From Nonomuraea spiralis (GTDB lineage Bacteria > Actinomycetota > Actinomycetes > Streptosporangiales > Streptosporangiaceae), in the NCBI RefSeq assembly GCF_014648435.1, contig NZ_BMRC01000009.1, positions 62,001 through 126,000 on the forward strand: a stretch of DNA of 64,000 bases, in the 5' to 3' direction. Position numbers and translations under genes: made by a program. Shown here in pieces: positions 23,342 to 32,570 of the stretch. Numbering within the stretch: position 1 is the first letter of the stretch; each line of letters opens with the position of its first letter. The notes below the pieces were generated by a model. The model had not been told where the DNA came from, searched no databases, and saw only the letters and a program-made list of their open reading frames with translations.

Positions 23342-26167
23342 TCAGACCTCCCCGGTCAGGAGCTGGTGGAGGGTCCGGCAGGCCCGGGTCAGCGAGGTCG
23401 AACCGGGTTTCCCCGCCTGCGCTGCCACCTCGGGGATCTCGCCCCGCGCGCCGGTCCACATGGCGACGTCGATGGCCAGCAGGACGGCGTCGGTGTGCGG
23501 GCGCCGGGCCCGTTCGCCCGTTCTCGGGAGGAAGACGGCCAGGAAGTGGCGCAGGATCGTCCACACCTCGGCGTGCGCGCCCTGCCTGGCGGCCAGTTCC
23601 AGCGAGGGCAACGCGGGGTCGGCCTCGTACCGGGTGCGGCGGCCCAGCAGGCCCAGCAGGCGGCCCGTCTCGGCGGCGGGGAGCACGTTCCCGGCCGCCA
23701 GCCGGAGCAGCGGGGGCACCGCGTCGTCGCCCTGCACGGTGAGGAAGTAGGCCAGCACCAGGGCCGTCGCCGGACCGGACGCGCCCTTGGCCCGGGCCAG
23801 CTCGCGGAGGTCGTCGATCCCGACGTCGGGCGGGTCGAACCGGTCGATCAGGCCGATCGCGAGATGGGCCGCCGCGAGCTCCCGATGGTGGGGTGTCATG
23901 CCGGGCCAGAAGTCCCGTGACTCGTGCCGGAACGTGCGCTCCCCGGGCGGGGCCAGCAGGGCGTCGAGGGCGTCGAGACCGGTGGGCTCGACGGGTTTCC
24001 AGCTCACGTTCGCGATGCCGCGCTGGTCGAGGACATGCTCGTCGTACGGCACGACCCGGGAGCCGAGGGCGAGGGTCCAGGTCAGCTCCACCTCCGGGGG
24101 CGGGGGCGCGCCGCGCTCGAACCAGCGGGCCACCACGGCGGCGGCCGCCGAGCCGATGGCCTTCGCGCGTTCGGCCAGGTCGGGAGCGGGATCGGGCGGG
24201 AGGCGCAGCAAGGCCTGGGCCACGTCCAGCGCGAGCGGTTCGCGGCCGGAGTCCGCGCATTCGGCCAGGCGGTCGAGCAGGGCCTCGGGGTCGAGGTGGC
24301 CGTCGGCGCGGGTGGGGGTGGCCAGCAGGACCGGCGGCAGGGCTCCCGCCTTCGCCGCACGCAGGAGCTCGTCGAGGCGGGACAGCAGGAAGGCGTGGGG
24401 ACGGGCGCATCCCCGTACGTGGAGCCGGTTCCAGGGGGCGGACGCGGGCCGGCCCTCGGGGTCGTACGGGTCGTCCGGTTCGTACGGCTCGGCCTGGGCG
24501 TCGACCGTCCGCAGGAACTCCTCCTGGACGTGGTCGGGCAGCTCGTGCAGCGGGACGACCGTGCGGAGACCGGGGAGCAGCCGGAAGGCCGTGGCCGCGA
24601 GGTTCAGCATGCCGTCGTACAGGGCCTGCCCGAGGTCGCCGGACTGGCCCGGGGCGGCCCGTCGTTCCTCCGCGGACGGCCCGCGGTACGACGGGCGATG
24701 CCCCTGCGGCCCCGGATCCTCGCCGGGATTGACAAGTTCCCTGGCCAGCGCGGTGCACCAGTCACGAGGGGACTGCCACGTCGGCGCGTCGTAGAGCACC
24801 GGCCGCAGGTCCTCGCCGAACCGCCGGGCCAGCGTCTCCCGCAGGAGGCCCGGGTTCGTGTGCGTCTCCCGTACGACCGCCGCCAGCCACGCCTCGACCT
24901 CGATCCAGCCGGTCTCCACCGGCGGCCCGCTCTGCGGACCGGCGACGGGGAACGGCCCGGGTACGGTGACGTCGGGCAGGCGACCGGGCGTGAACTCGCT
25001 GGTCCAGCCCTCGGCGAACCGTTCGAGCAGCGGCCGGGCCGAGGACGCGGGCAGCAGTTCGGCCCCCTCCAGGATCGGGGCGGAGTCGGTCAGGTGGTCG
25101 GCGTGCTTGAGGGTGAGGGTGACCGCGCGGTCGCGTACCTCGTGGGAGGCGTGCGCGTACGCGTTGGTCAGCGCGGTGACGTGGTCGGCGATCCGTTCCG
25201 GGTGGCGTGCGAGGTCGCGGTCGAGCCAGGTCAGGCCCTTCACGGCGAGCTTGGCCTCCTGGCGGAAGGTCATCGCCTCGACGGCCTCGGCGGCGTCCGC
25301 CGGGTCGAGCCGCGCCCGGCACACCTGCCGCCAGGCCAGGTCGGCCACCGGGCCCGGCGCGACGGGCAACAACCGCAGGTAGTCGCGCAGCCGTACGGCC
25401 GACTCCTCCGGCGTGGGCGCCACGAGCGTGTGCAGCCGGACGAAGAAGCGCAGGTCCTGCGTGTCGCCGCCGCGCAGGAAACGGCTCACGCAGCCGGTGA
25501 TGACCTGCTCGCGCGGCAACGTACGGGCGGCCAGGCCCAGCCAGTGGGACGGTCTCGGGGTGAGCGATTCGCCGGCCAGCGCCCGGCCCGCGCCCGCCGC
25601 GTCGAAGATCTTCGCGAGCAGGTGGGGCGTCAGCGGGTCCGCGTCCACGGTCGTCGCCGACAACCAGGCCGCCACCAGCGGTTCGTGGTCGGGCGGGGTG
25701 GCCTCGGCGGCGCGCAGCAGCGACAGGGCCAGCGGCACGACCCGGTCGTCGGGACGGCGGACGCGGCGCGCGAGGCGTACCGCCAGATCGGCCCGCCAGG
25801 CCGCCGGACGGCCGGAGACCGCCCGCACCAGCGGGCGCGGGTCCGGCGCGCCGGCCCAGCGGGGATTGAGGTCCCGCTTCATCAGCCAGGTGACCGCCCC
25901 GGCCGGGCCGGGAACGGTCGCCGCGCCCACCATCATCAGCAGCTCGGACCAGCCGGCGACCTGGTCGTCGCCGGTCCGGCCGAAGGCGTCCCAGCCGACG
26001 GCGGCGACCGGCAGCGGGCTCTCGCGGAGCTCGGCGAGCAGGCCGGGCAGCTCGGCGGCGACGGCGGCCCGCTCGGCGTCGGTGAGCGCAGGCAACCGCG
26101 AGGCCAGCCCCTCGACGTCGCGGCCGAACACGAGATTCCTGATCTCGGCACGGATGTCGGAGGTCAT
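23342..26167 (-). CDS. DUF6493-like protein, paralogue B
   Basis: 941 residues, cytoplasmic, mostly alpha-helical and HEAT-like. Its N-terminal half is closely related to the upstream gene: both share 'QDLRFFVRLHTLVAPTP' and 'ESAVRLRDYLRLLP', so the pair arose by tandem duplication. The ATG overlaps the paralogue's stop (ATGA). In actinomycetes such proteins accompany a SWIM zinc-finger gene, as here; the function is not known to me. No catalytic motif is evident. Convergent with the small secreted protein gene, 24 nt apart. Confidence 0.85.
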   Translation of the reverse strand: MTSDIRAEIRNLVFGRDVEGLASRLPALTDAERAAVAAELPGLLAELRESPLPVAAVGWDAFGRTGDDQVAGWSELLMMVGAATVPGPAGAVTWLMKRDLNPRWAGAPDPRPLVRAVSGRPAAWRADLAVRLARRVRRPDDRVVPLALSLLRAAEATPPDHEPLVAAWLSATTVDADPLTPHLLAKIFDAAGAGRALAGESLTPRPSHWLGLAARTLPREQVITGCVSRFLRGGDTQDLRFFVRLHTLVAPTPEESAVRLRDYLRLLPVAPGPVADLAWRQVCRARLDPADAAEAVEAMTFRQEAKLAVKGLTWLDRDLARHPERIADHVTALTNAYAHASHEVRDRAVTLTLKHADHLTDSAPILEGAELLPASSARPLLERFAEGWTSEFTPGRLPDVTVPGPFPVAGPQSGPPVETGWIEVEAWLAAVVRETHTNPGLLRETLARRFGEDLRPVLYDAPTWQSPRDWCTALARELVNPGEDPGPQGHRPSYRGPSAEERRAAPGQSGDLGQALYDGMLNLAATAFRLLPGLRTVVPLHELPDHVQEEFLRTVDAQAEPYEPDDPYDPEGRPASAPWNRLHVRGCARPHAFLLSRLDELLRAAKAGALPPVLLATPTRADGHLDPEALLDRLAECADSGREPLALDVAQALLRLPPDPAPDLAERAKAIGSAAAAVVARWFERGAPPPPEVELTWTLALGSRVVPYDEHVLDQRGIANVSWKPVEPTGLDALDALLAPPGERTFRHESRDFWPGMTPHHRELAAAHLAIGLIDRFDPPDVGIDDLRELARAKGASGPATALVLAYFLTVQGDDAVPPLLRLAAGNVLPAAETGRLLGLLGRRTRYEADPALPSLELAARQGAHAEVWTILRHFLAVFLPRTGERARRPHTDAVLLAIDVAMWTGARGEIPEVAAQAGKPGSTSLTRACRTLHQLLTGEV

Positions 26168-29100
26168 GACGTGGCTCCGGTGAGTTGGGCGTGCAGGCGC
26201 TTGCATTCGTGCACGAACCGGGTTCTACGGCCACTCCGCGCGAACTCGCCGACGACCGGGAGCTCCCCGCGTGCGCCGGTCCAGCCCGCGACGTCGGCGG
26301 CGAAGGCGACGAGTTCGGTGTGGGTCACGGTGACGCGCCGCCCCTCGCCCGGCAACATCCCGGGCAGCAGGGCGCGCAGGACGCGCCACACCTCGTGGTG
26401 CCCGCCGGCGTCGGCCAGCGCGGTCAGCGCCGCGACGGCGGCCCGGGTCTCCCGCCAGGTGCGGCGCAGCGTCAGCGCGAGCTGCCGCCCGATCGCCTCG
26501 GCGGGCAGGTCGCCCCTGGCGGCCATGCTCAGGACCAGCGGAATCAGGTCGGGCGCGTTGTCGGCCAGGAGGAAGGCGAGGATCGCCGCCGTGGACTCGC
26601 CCAGCGGGCCCTGGGCGATCTCCAGGCCGGCGACCTGCGCCGGGGTCACCCACGTGCCCCAATGGCCACGCGGGAGCAAGGGCAGGAAGTTGACGGCCAC
26701 GACCTCGCGGTGGGAGGGGAGCATGGCGGGCCACGCCCCGACCGTGCCGCCGAACTCGTCGACCGTCCAGTCGAACGGCTGGCGCAGCAGCACCTCGTCG
26801 ATCAGCCGATGGCCGGTCGGAGCCGTCATCCGCAGCACGGGCTGGAGTCTGACCTGGGTGAAGTGTTCCGGCTCGTCGTCGCCGAACTCGACCATGGACG
26901 CGTCCACCATGTGGCGCCACACGTGGCCGCACTCGGGGTCGGCCATGCCGCCACCGGCGAGCCAGCGGGCGGCCGAGCGCGCCGCCTGCGATTCGACCTT
27001 GGCGGCCCGGTCGGCCGCGGCCGGGTGGCTGCCCCGGGGCAGGCGCAGCAGCGCCTGGGCCAGGTCGGCCGGGAGCGGCTCCACGCCGGCGGCGGCGCAC
27101 GTCTCCAACCGGTCGGCCAGCACGTCGGGGTCGAGATGGCCGCTCATCCAGGTCGGCGTGGCCAGCAGCACCGGCGGCAGGGTGCCGTCGCGCAGCGCCT
27201 CGGCCAGCTCCGCGTAGCGGTGCAGCAGGAAGTCGTGGGGCGGGGAGACTCGATTGGGGTGGGGGAGCTGGTTGCGGCGCCGCCACTCGTCGTGCTCGGG
27301 CAGTTCCCTGGGCATGAACGAACGCAGCCGGGGCGGTACGAACGCGACGGTCACCTGGACGAGCGGCTCGTCCGGACCCCGCGGGGGCACCTGGCCGCCC
27401 GCCCGCATCGCCGCCATCCGCGTATGGTCCACGCCGAGCTCGGCCATGCACTCGTAGGCGCGGCTGAGGATGAAGGCCGGCATGGCGGTCACGGAGTCGT
27501 CGTACCGGACGCCGGGTCTCAGCCGTACCGGCGGGTCGTCGTCGGCGGGGGAGTCGTTGAGGTGGATCCGGCCTTCGGAGAAGGGGATCTGGTGGTCGCC
27601 CTCGTGGGCCACCGCGCCCTGCGGGCCGTCGTCGCTGGTCCAGGTGATGAAGAAGGCGCGCAGCGGGGCGTCGTCGTCGAGGTAGCGGCCGGCCCGGTGG
27701 CCGCCGATGATCGTGAGCCGCCGGGGCGACGGCTCGGCGCCGGGCTCCTCACCAGGGGCGAGGCGGCGCACCTTCACGGAGTGGTGGGCGTCGTCCCAGA
27801 ACCTCTCCGGCTCGATCGGCGGCAGTGCCGGCACGCTGCCGGGGGTGACGAGCTCGGAGACCAGCGCCGACTGCCAGTCGTCGGGGTCGATGCGCACCTC
27901 TTTGGACCGCCAGAAGCCCTGGTCCTGCTCGGCGTGGGGCTTGAGCTCGCGGCGCAGCCGCGCCCGGTCGAGGGTGATCCCGGTGACGAACGCCGCCAGC
28001 CAGCGTTCCTGGCCGATCCAGCGCTCGTGGTGGCCGGGGAAGATCGACGGCTCGGGGAACCGCCGCGCCTCGGGAGGCTCGGGCAGCGGCGGGAACTCCC
28101 TGGGCGCCGGCGCCTCCTCGACCGCGATCTCCCCGCCGAACCGCTCGGCCAGCTTCGCGCCCAGGCCGGCGGGCAGGTGGCCGACGCCGTCGCGGATCGC
28201 CTCGGTGTGACCGGCGAACAGGGCGGCGTGCTTCAGGGTCAGGCCGACCGCGCGGTCGCGTACGTCGAAGGACTTGTGCGCGTACGCCGTGGTCAGCGCG
28301 GGCACGAAGTCGGCGGCGGCCTCGGGGGTGGCCCGGATCGCCCGGTCGAGCCAGCGCAGGCCGACGGTGGCGAGCTTGGCCTCGTCGCGGAAGGTGAGCG
28401 CCTCGACCGCCTCCACCAGGTCGGCGTGGTCGAGCGGCATCGCCCCGCGTACCTGCCCGGCGGCCAGCTCGGCGACCGTGCCGGGAGCCGAGGGCAACAA
28501 CCGCAGGTAGTCGCGCAGCCGTACGGCCGACTCCTGCGGCGTGGGCGCGACGAGCGTGTGCAGCCGTACGAAGAAGCGCAGGTCCTGGGCGTCGCCGCCG
28601 CGCAGGAAACGGCTCACGCAACCGTCGAGCACCTGCTCCCTGGGCAGCTCGCGGGCGGCGGCCAGCCAGCGGGTGGGCCGGGGCTCCAGCCGTTCGTCAC
28701 GGAGGACGCGGCCCGCGCCGTCGGCGCTGAAGACCCGCGGCAGCAGTACGGAGGTCAGCGGGTCGTCGGCCACGCCCGGCGCGGACAACCAGGCGGCCAC
28801 CAGCGGATCATGGTCGGGCGGTGTCGCGCCGGACTCGCGCAGCAGCGCCACGGCCAGCGGTGCGATGCGGTCGGCGGGACGGCGTATCCGCCGGGCCAGC
28901 CGGACCGCGACCTCGCGACGCCACTCCAGGGGACGGGCGGCCGCCACCCGGCACACCAGGCCGACGTCGGGGGCCTCGGCCCAGCGGCGGTTGACGTCGC
29001 GGCCGGCCATCCAGGTCACGGCGGCGGCCGGGCCGGCGATGACGCCGACGCCGGTCAGCAGCAGCGCGCCGGCCACCGTGTCGAGCAGTTCGCCGACCTC

Positions 29101-29301
29101 CCAGGTGGACAGCTCCTCGAAGTCGCCGGGATGCCGGGCGCGCACCCGCTCGGTACGGGCCTGGCGCAGCTCCTTGACGAGGCCGGGCAACCGTCCGCCC
29201 AGCTCGGCCCGCTCCTCCTCGGTGAGCGCGACCAGCCGGTCGGCCAGGCGGCGGACCTGGTTGCGGGTGACCAGGTCGCAGATCTCCGTCCAGAGGGTCA
29301 T
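26164..29301 (-). CDS. DUF6493-like protein, paralogue A
   Basis: 1045 residues, helical-repeat protein with no signal peptide. It begins 'MTLWTEICDLVTRNQVRRL' and contains the block 'FLRGGDAQDLRFFVRLHTL' shared with paralogue B. It is about 100 residues longer than B, mainly through an insertion around residues 560-720 with a charged, beta-rich stretch. The ATG overlaps the stop of the SWIM gene, and the next gene overlaps its own stop, giving a fully coupled three-gene operon. The role is unknown; a scaffold or adaptor for the SWIM protein is a guess. Confidence 0.85.
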   Translation of the reverse strand: MTLWTEICDLVTRNQVRRLADRLVALTEEERAELGGRLPGLVKELRQARTERVRARHPGDFEELSTWEVGELLDTVAGALLLTGVGVIAGPAAAVTWMAGRDVNRRWAEAPDVGLVCRVAAARPLEWRREVAVRLARRIRRPADRIAPLAVALLRESGATPPDHDPLVAAWLSAPGVADDPLTSVLLPRVFSADGAGRVLRDERLEPRPTRWLAAARELPREQVLDGCVSRFLRGGDAQDLRFFVRLHTLVAPTPQESAVRLRDYLRLLPSAPGTVAELAAGQVRGAMPLDHADLVEAVEALTFRDEAKLATVGLRWLDRAIRATPEAAADFVPALTTAYAHKSFDVRDRAVGLTLKHAALFAGHTEAIRDGVGHLPAGLGAKLAERFGGEIAVEEAPAPREFPPLPEPPEARRFPEPSIFPGHHERWIGQERWLAAFVTGITLDRARLRRELKPHAEQDQGFWRSKEVRIDPDDWQSALVSELVTPGSVPALPPIEPERFWDDAHHSVKVRRLAPGEEPGAEPSPRRLTIIGGHRAGRYLDDDAPLRAFFITWTSDDGPQGAVAHEGDHQIPFSEGRIHLNDSPADDDPPVRLRPGVRYDDSVTAMPAFILSRAYECMAELGVDHTRMAAMRAGGQVPPRGPDEPLVQVTVAFVPPRLRSFMPRELPEHDEWRRRNQLPHPNRVSPPHDFLLHRYAELAEALRDGTLPPVLLATPTWMSGHLDPDVLADRLETCAAAGVEPLPADLAQALLRLPRGSHPAAADRAAKVESQAARSAARWLAGGGMADPECGHVWRHMVDASMVEFGDDEPEHFTQVRLQPVLRMTAPTGHRLIDEVLLRQPFDWTVDEFGGTVGAWPAMLPSHREVVAVNFLPLLPRGHWGTWVTPAQVAGLEIAQGPLGESTAAILAFLLADNAPDLIPLVLSMAARGDLPAEAIGRQLALTLRRTWRETRAAVAALTALADAGGHHEVWRVLRALLPGMLPGEGRRVTVTHTELVAFAADVAGWTGARGELPVVGEFARSGRRTRFVHECKRLHAQLTGATS

Positions 29302-30626
29302 CGGGAGACCTCCACGGCGGCGCGGGCGACGATCCGGGCGGCCAGCACGTGCTTGCACGGCCCGCGGGAACCGCGATGGTCCCACCACCACTCGCAGGTG
29401 CACGAGCCGTCGGCCAGCGACACCTGGCGCAGGCCCCCCGAGGTGCGGACGGTGGCCGACCCGCCGTCGAGGCGCACGGCGCCCGCCTCGACGAGCTTGC
29501 GCGCCTTGGCCAGCCGCGGGTTGAGCAGGCTCACGTTGTCCCTGTCGTAGGGCAGCTCACGGTGGAAGTGGGCGGCGTCCGACAGGTCGTAGCCGACCCG
29601 GCCGGCGACGCCGAGCTGCGTCAGCGCGGCGCGTACGCGGTCGGCGGGGAGGCCCGACCGGTCGGCCAGCAGGCCGATCTCGACCTCGGGCTCGAAGTTG
29701 AGCAGCATGCCGACGACGTCGGCGTCGTCCTCGGCCTCGTCGGTGGCCAGGTCGTCGAGCACCGCGCCCTCGCCGGAGAAGCCGCGCCAGCGCTCGGGCG
29801 ACAGGGTGAGCGTGTAGCGCATGCCCGGCAACTCCAGCTCCCAGGCGCAGGAGGAGGCGTCGGCCGGGCCGTAGACCCGGATGGACTTCGCGAAGCGGAG
29901 CAGCGGCAGGAGGGTGGCGAGCCGGTTGGGGCCGGCGAGCTGGACCGAGCCCGGGACCTGGCGGTCGCTGACCTTCAGGTCGCGCCCCGCCTGCGCCACC
30001 CACACCGTGCCCTTCTTGGGCAACCCGCGCAGGAACCGCACCGCCGCCATGCCGGTCAGCTCGCCGCGCTGGTCCATGCGCGAGGCGATGACCTGCACCT
30101 CGGCGAACCCGCGCAACCAGCGCTCGGGCAGCGGCACCTTCTTCTCCACCACCGCGCCGTCCATGGTGGTGACGACCAGCTCGTCGAGGCCCACTCCCAG
30201 GTGCAGCGGGTCGCGCGCGCCGATGCGCGCCAGCGCCTCCCGCAGCGGCGCGTTGACGTCGACGTTGGTGGTGCCCCGGTCGAACACCTCGCCGTCGAGC
30301 GCGCCGTTCAGCAGGTCGAGCCGGGCGTACACGCCGCCGCAGGCCGAGAACGACTCGAAGCGTAAGCGGTCTCCGTCGCACGTCACCACCGGGTCGCGTA
30401 CCCAGCCGGGGCGCGACTGCGGCTGGTGGTAGCGGGCCAGCGCCACGTCGGCGACGCCGAGCAGGGCCGCCGCGGCGGGGGCCGCCCGGGTCACCACGCC
30501 GTCGAAGAACCGGGGAGCCACGGCCGGGCCGGACAGGGCCCGGCCGCCGGAGGTCGCCAGTCCGAGCCGGCCGTCGAGGAGGGAGGAGGGCGCGGCGTAC
30601 GTGTACGCCTGCGTCGCTGAAGTCAT
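29298..30626 (-). CDS. SWIM zinc-finger protein
   Basis: 442 residues. The C-terminal SWIM motif CxCx(n)CxH is seen as 'SCTCEWWWDHRGSRGPCKHV' (near residues 410-430), a zinc-binding module linked to nucleic-acid or protein binding. The rest is a mixed alpha/beta region of unknown fold with a winged-helix-like segment ('SGLPADRVRAALTQLGVAG'). ATG at 30626 chosen; a TTG ten codons upstream is closer to a GGGGAG sequence. First gene of the operon with two DUF6493-like proteins. Elsewhere such genes occur with MoxR ATPase/VWA genes, which are absent here. Confidence 0.9.
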   Translation of the reverse strand: MTSATQAYTYAAPSSLLDGRLGLATSGGRALSGPAVAPRFFDGVVTRAAPAAAALLGVADVALARYHQPQSRPGWVRDPVVTCDGDRLRFESFSACGGVYARLDLLNGALDGEVFDRGTTNVDVNAPLREALARIGARDPLHLGVGLDELVVTTMDGAVVEKKVPLPERWLRGFAEVQVIASRMDQRGELTGMAAVRFLRGLPKKGTVWVAQAGRDLKVSDRQVPGSVQLAGPNRLATLLPLLRFAKSIRVYGPADASSCAWELELPGMRYTLTLSPERWRGFSGEGAVLDDLATDEAEDDADVVGMLLNFEPEVEIGLLADRSGLPADRVRAALTQLGVAGRVGYDLSDAAHFHRELPYDRDNVSLLNPRLAKARKLVEAGAVRLDGGSATVRTSGGLRQVSLADGSCTCEWWWDHRGSRGPCKHVLAARIVARAAVEVSR

Positions 30627-30934
30627 GGCCGGGACAATAGATCTCCCCACCGACAAACCATCGGGGCGAGCGCGGGCTCAGACGGGCGGTGGCGCCGTGC
30701 TGGATCGGACGACCAGTCGCCGGACAGCGGCTCGGGGACCGGCCGCCCGGCCTCCTCCAGGACCAGCCGCCACGTCCGGGCGCGGCGCCGGGCGGCGAAG
30801 GCGGCGTCGCGCGTAAGGGCGGCTCAAGCATTACCCGTGCTATCGCGTCGGATCGCCGGGAGACGGGCAGCACCCTGGGAGGACGCGGTCCGGCCCCGGC
30901 CCGCGTCGGACGGCTCGGGGACCGGGGGCTGACG
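30627..30934. other. 308-nt divergent intergenic region
   Basis: Separates the SWIM and hemerythrin-lipoprotein genes and must hold both promoters. One minus-strand frame (about 30690-30830) reads like protein ('TWRLVLEEAGRPVPEPLSGDW') but has no start and is bounded by stops, so it may be a gene remnant. No clear -10/-35 or operator found. Confidence 0.4.
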
Positions 30935-31777
30935 ATGAGGGACGAAGCACGGGAGGCCCGCGCGACACCGGGCCTGCCCCGCCGCGAGCTGCTGAGCCTG
31001 CCGGCCGCCCTGGCCTGCGGCTCGGCACTCCTGACCGCCTGCGCCGACCCGGACCAGGCCCGCGGCGCCGACCCGGACCAGGCCCGCGGCGCCGCGACGC
31101 CCGCCCCCAGCGCCGCGACGCCCGCCCCCAGCGCCGCGACGCCCGCCCCCAGCGCCGTGACGCCCGCGCCCGCTTCCAGCCCCGGAGCGGTGCGGGAGGT
31201 GCCGGTCACGCCTCCGGAAGATCTCATGCGCGAGCACGGCGTCCTCAAGCGTGTCCTGCTGATCTACCGGGAAGGCGTCCGGCGGATCGACGCGGGCGAG
31301 CAGGTGCCCGCGGCGGCCCTGCACGCCGGGGCCGGCATCATCAGCACCTTCATCGAGCAGTACCACGAGCGGCTCGAAGAGCGTTACGTCTTCCCGCGCC
31401 TGGTCAAGGCCGGCAAGCTGACCGACCTCGTCCCCGTCCTGGTCCTGCAGCACCAGCGTGGGCGCGTCCTGACCGCCCGCATCCTGCGGGCGACCGTCAG
31501 GCCCACTTCCCAGCAGGCCCGGCGCGGCCTCACCGCCGACCTGGCCGCCTTCGTCCGCATGTACGAGCCCCACGAAGCCCGCGAGGACACCGTGGTCTTC
31601 CCCGCCATGCGGGAGGTGATCCCGCCGAAGGAGTTCACCGAGCTGGCCGAGACGTTCGAGGAGGAGGAGCATCGCCGGTTCGGCGCGGCCGGCTTCGAGG
31701 GCGTCGTCGGGCAGGTGGCCGACATCGAACGCACGCTCGGCATCTACGACCTGAACCAGTTCACACCCCGCGTCTGA
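30935..31777 (+). CDS. Exported lipoprotein with hemerythrin (HHE) domain
   Basis: 280 residues. The N terminus has a twin-arginine-like signal 'LPRRELLSLPAALACGS' ending in lipobox 'LTAC', so it is probably Tat-exported and lipid-anchored. A repetitive linker follows, encoded by perfect DNA tandem repeats (two ADPDQARG units, then ATPAPSA units). The hemerythrin-like four-helix bundle spans about 90-260 with ligands visible in 'MREHGVLKRV', 'EQYHERLEERYVF', 'LQHQRGRVL' and 'YEPHEAREDTVVFP', a typical di-iron set. Such domains bind O2 or NO or store iron. Neighbouring USP genes suggest a role in redox or oxygen stress. ATG chosen for the G-rich site just upstream. Confidence 0.88.
   Translation: MRDEAREARATPGLPRRELLSLPAALACGSALLTACADPDQARGADPDQARGAATPAPSAATPAPSAATPAPSAVTPAPASSPGAVREVPVTPPEDLMREHGVLKRVLLIYREGVRRIDAGEQVPAAALHAGAGIISTFIEQYHERLEERYVFPRLVKAGKLTDLVPVLVLQHQRGRVLTARILRATVRPTSQQARRGLTADLAAFVRMYEPHEAREDTVVFPAMREVIPPKEFTELAETFEEEEHRRFGAAGFEGVVGQVADIERTLGIYDLNQFTPRV
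31043..31153 (+). repeat. In-frame tandem repeats in the lipoprotein linker
   Basis: Two exact 24-nt copies (31043-31066, 31067-31090; unit begins GCCGACCCGGACCAGG) are followed by three exact 21-nt copies (31091-31111, 31112-31132, 31133-31153; unit begins GCCGCGACGCCCGCC) and a degenerate fourth. All are multiples of three, so copy-number change would only alter linker length. Confidence 0.9.
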
Positions 31778-31840
31778 CCCCGGCCGGACGCCGACGCTCC
31801 AGGGCGGCACTCCGACGGGCGACCCGAAGGGACCGCTGAC

Positions 31841-32551
31841 ATGGACCACATCGTGCTCGGCTACGACGGCTCGGACTTCTCGATGCAGGCCCTGGACTGG
31901 GCGCTCGACGAGGCCGAGCTCAGACACCTGCCGCTGACCCTCGTCCACGCCTGGCAATGGCCGTACGGCGAGGCGGAGGAGGAGGCCAAGGCCCATCTGC
32001 GCAGGGCGGCGGAGCACGTCCTGTGGCACGGCGCCGAGTGCGCCCGTTCCACCGGCTCGGTCGTCCAGGTGGAGACCGGCCTGTACGAGGGCCCCGCCGC
32101 CCAGCGTCTCGTCGAGCTGTCCGGCGGCGCCACGCTCGTCGTGGTCGGTTCCCGGGGGCTGAGCGCGCTGCCCAGGGCGGTGGTCGGCTCGGTGGCCGGG
32201 TACGTCGCCGCCCACGCCGGCTGCCCGGTGATCGTCGTACGCGGGCCGGGGCCGCTGCCCCAGGCCGCGCGGCCGGGGCCGATCGTGCTGGCCGAGCGGG
32301 AGCCGGACGCGGCCGTGATCGAGTTCGCGTTCGCCGAGGCGGCGATGCGCCGGCTCCCCCTCGCCGCCTCGGCCGACCTGACCGAGTGGGCGGCCCGCCG
32401 TCCCGAGGTCGACGTACGGCCGCACGACGCCCACGAGCCGGCCACCCTCGTCGTCGTCGGACGGTCGCGCGGCGCGCGGTCCGGCATCGCGGATTCCCTC
32501 ACGCAGCACGCGCCCGGTCCCGTGGCGGTCGTGCCGGGAGCGGGCGCCTGA
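31841..32551 (+). CDS. Universal stress protein, two-domain with degenerate second half
   Basis: 236 residues. The first USP domain (1-140) is intact: 'IVLGYDGSDFSMQALDWAL' and the ATP-binding motif 'VVVGSRGLSALPRAVVGSV'. The second domain is shortened to about 90 residues; it lacks a first strand of the usual form and keeps only a 'VVVGRSRGARSG' loop. Tandem USPs in actinobacteria are ATP-binding proteins of hypoxia, dormancy and general stress. It follows the hemerythrin lipoprotein by 63 nt on the same strand and is convergent with the next USP gene. Confidence 0.9.
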   Translation: MDHIVLGYDGSDFSMQALDWALDEAELRHLPLTLVHAWQWPYGEAEEEAKAHLRRAAEHVLWHGAECARSTGSVVQVETGLYEGPAAQRLVELSGGATLVVVGSRGLSALPRAVVGSVAGYVAAHAGCPVIVVRGPGPLPQAARPGPIVLAEREPDAAVIEFAFAEAAMRRLPLAASADLTEWAARRPEVDVRPHDAHEPATLVVVGRSRGARSGIADSLTQHAPGPVAVVPGAGA

Positions 32552-32570
32552 CCCCGGCCACTGCGCGGTC

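Noticed and set aside
23300..23345. GTCTGA…TCAGAC inverted repeat between the convergent secreted-protein and DUF6493 genes as a bidirectional terminator.
   Set aside because: Arms are only 6 bp with a 24-nt loop and include both stop codons; likely chance.
30690..30830. Protein-like minus-strand frame upstream of the SWIM gene.
   Set aside because: No start codon, bounded by stops, and no family recognised; kept only as a comment on the intergenic region.
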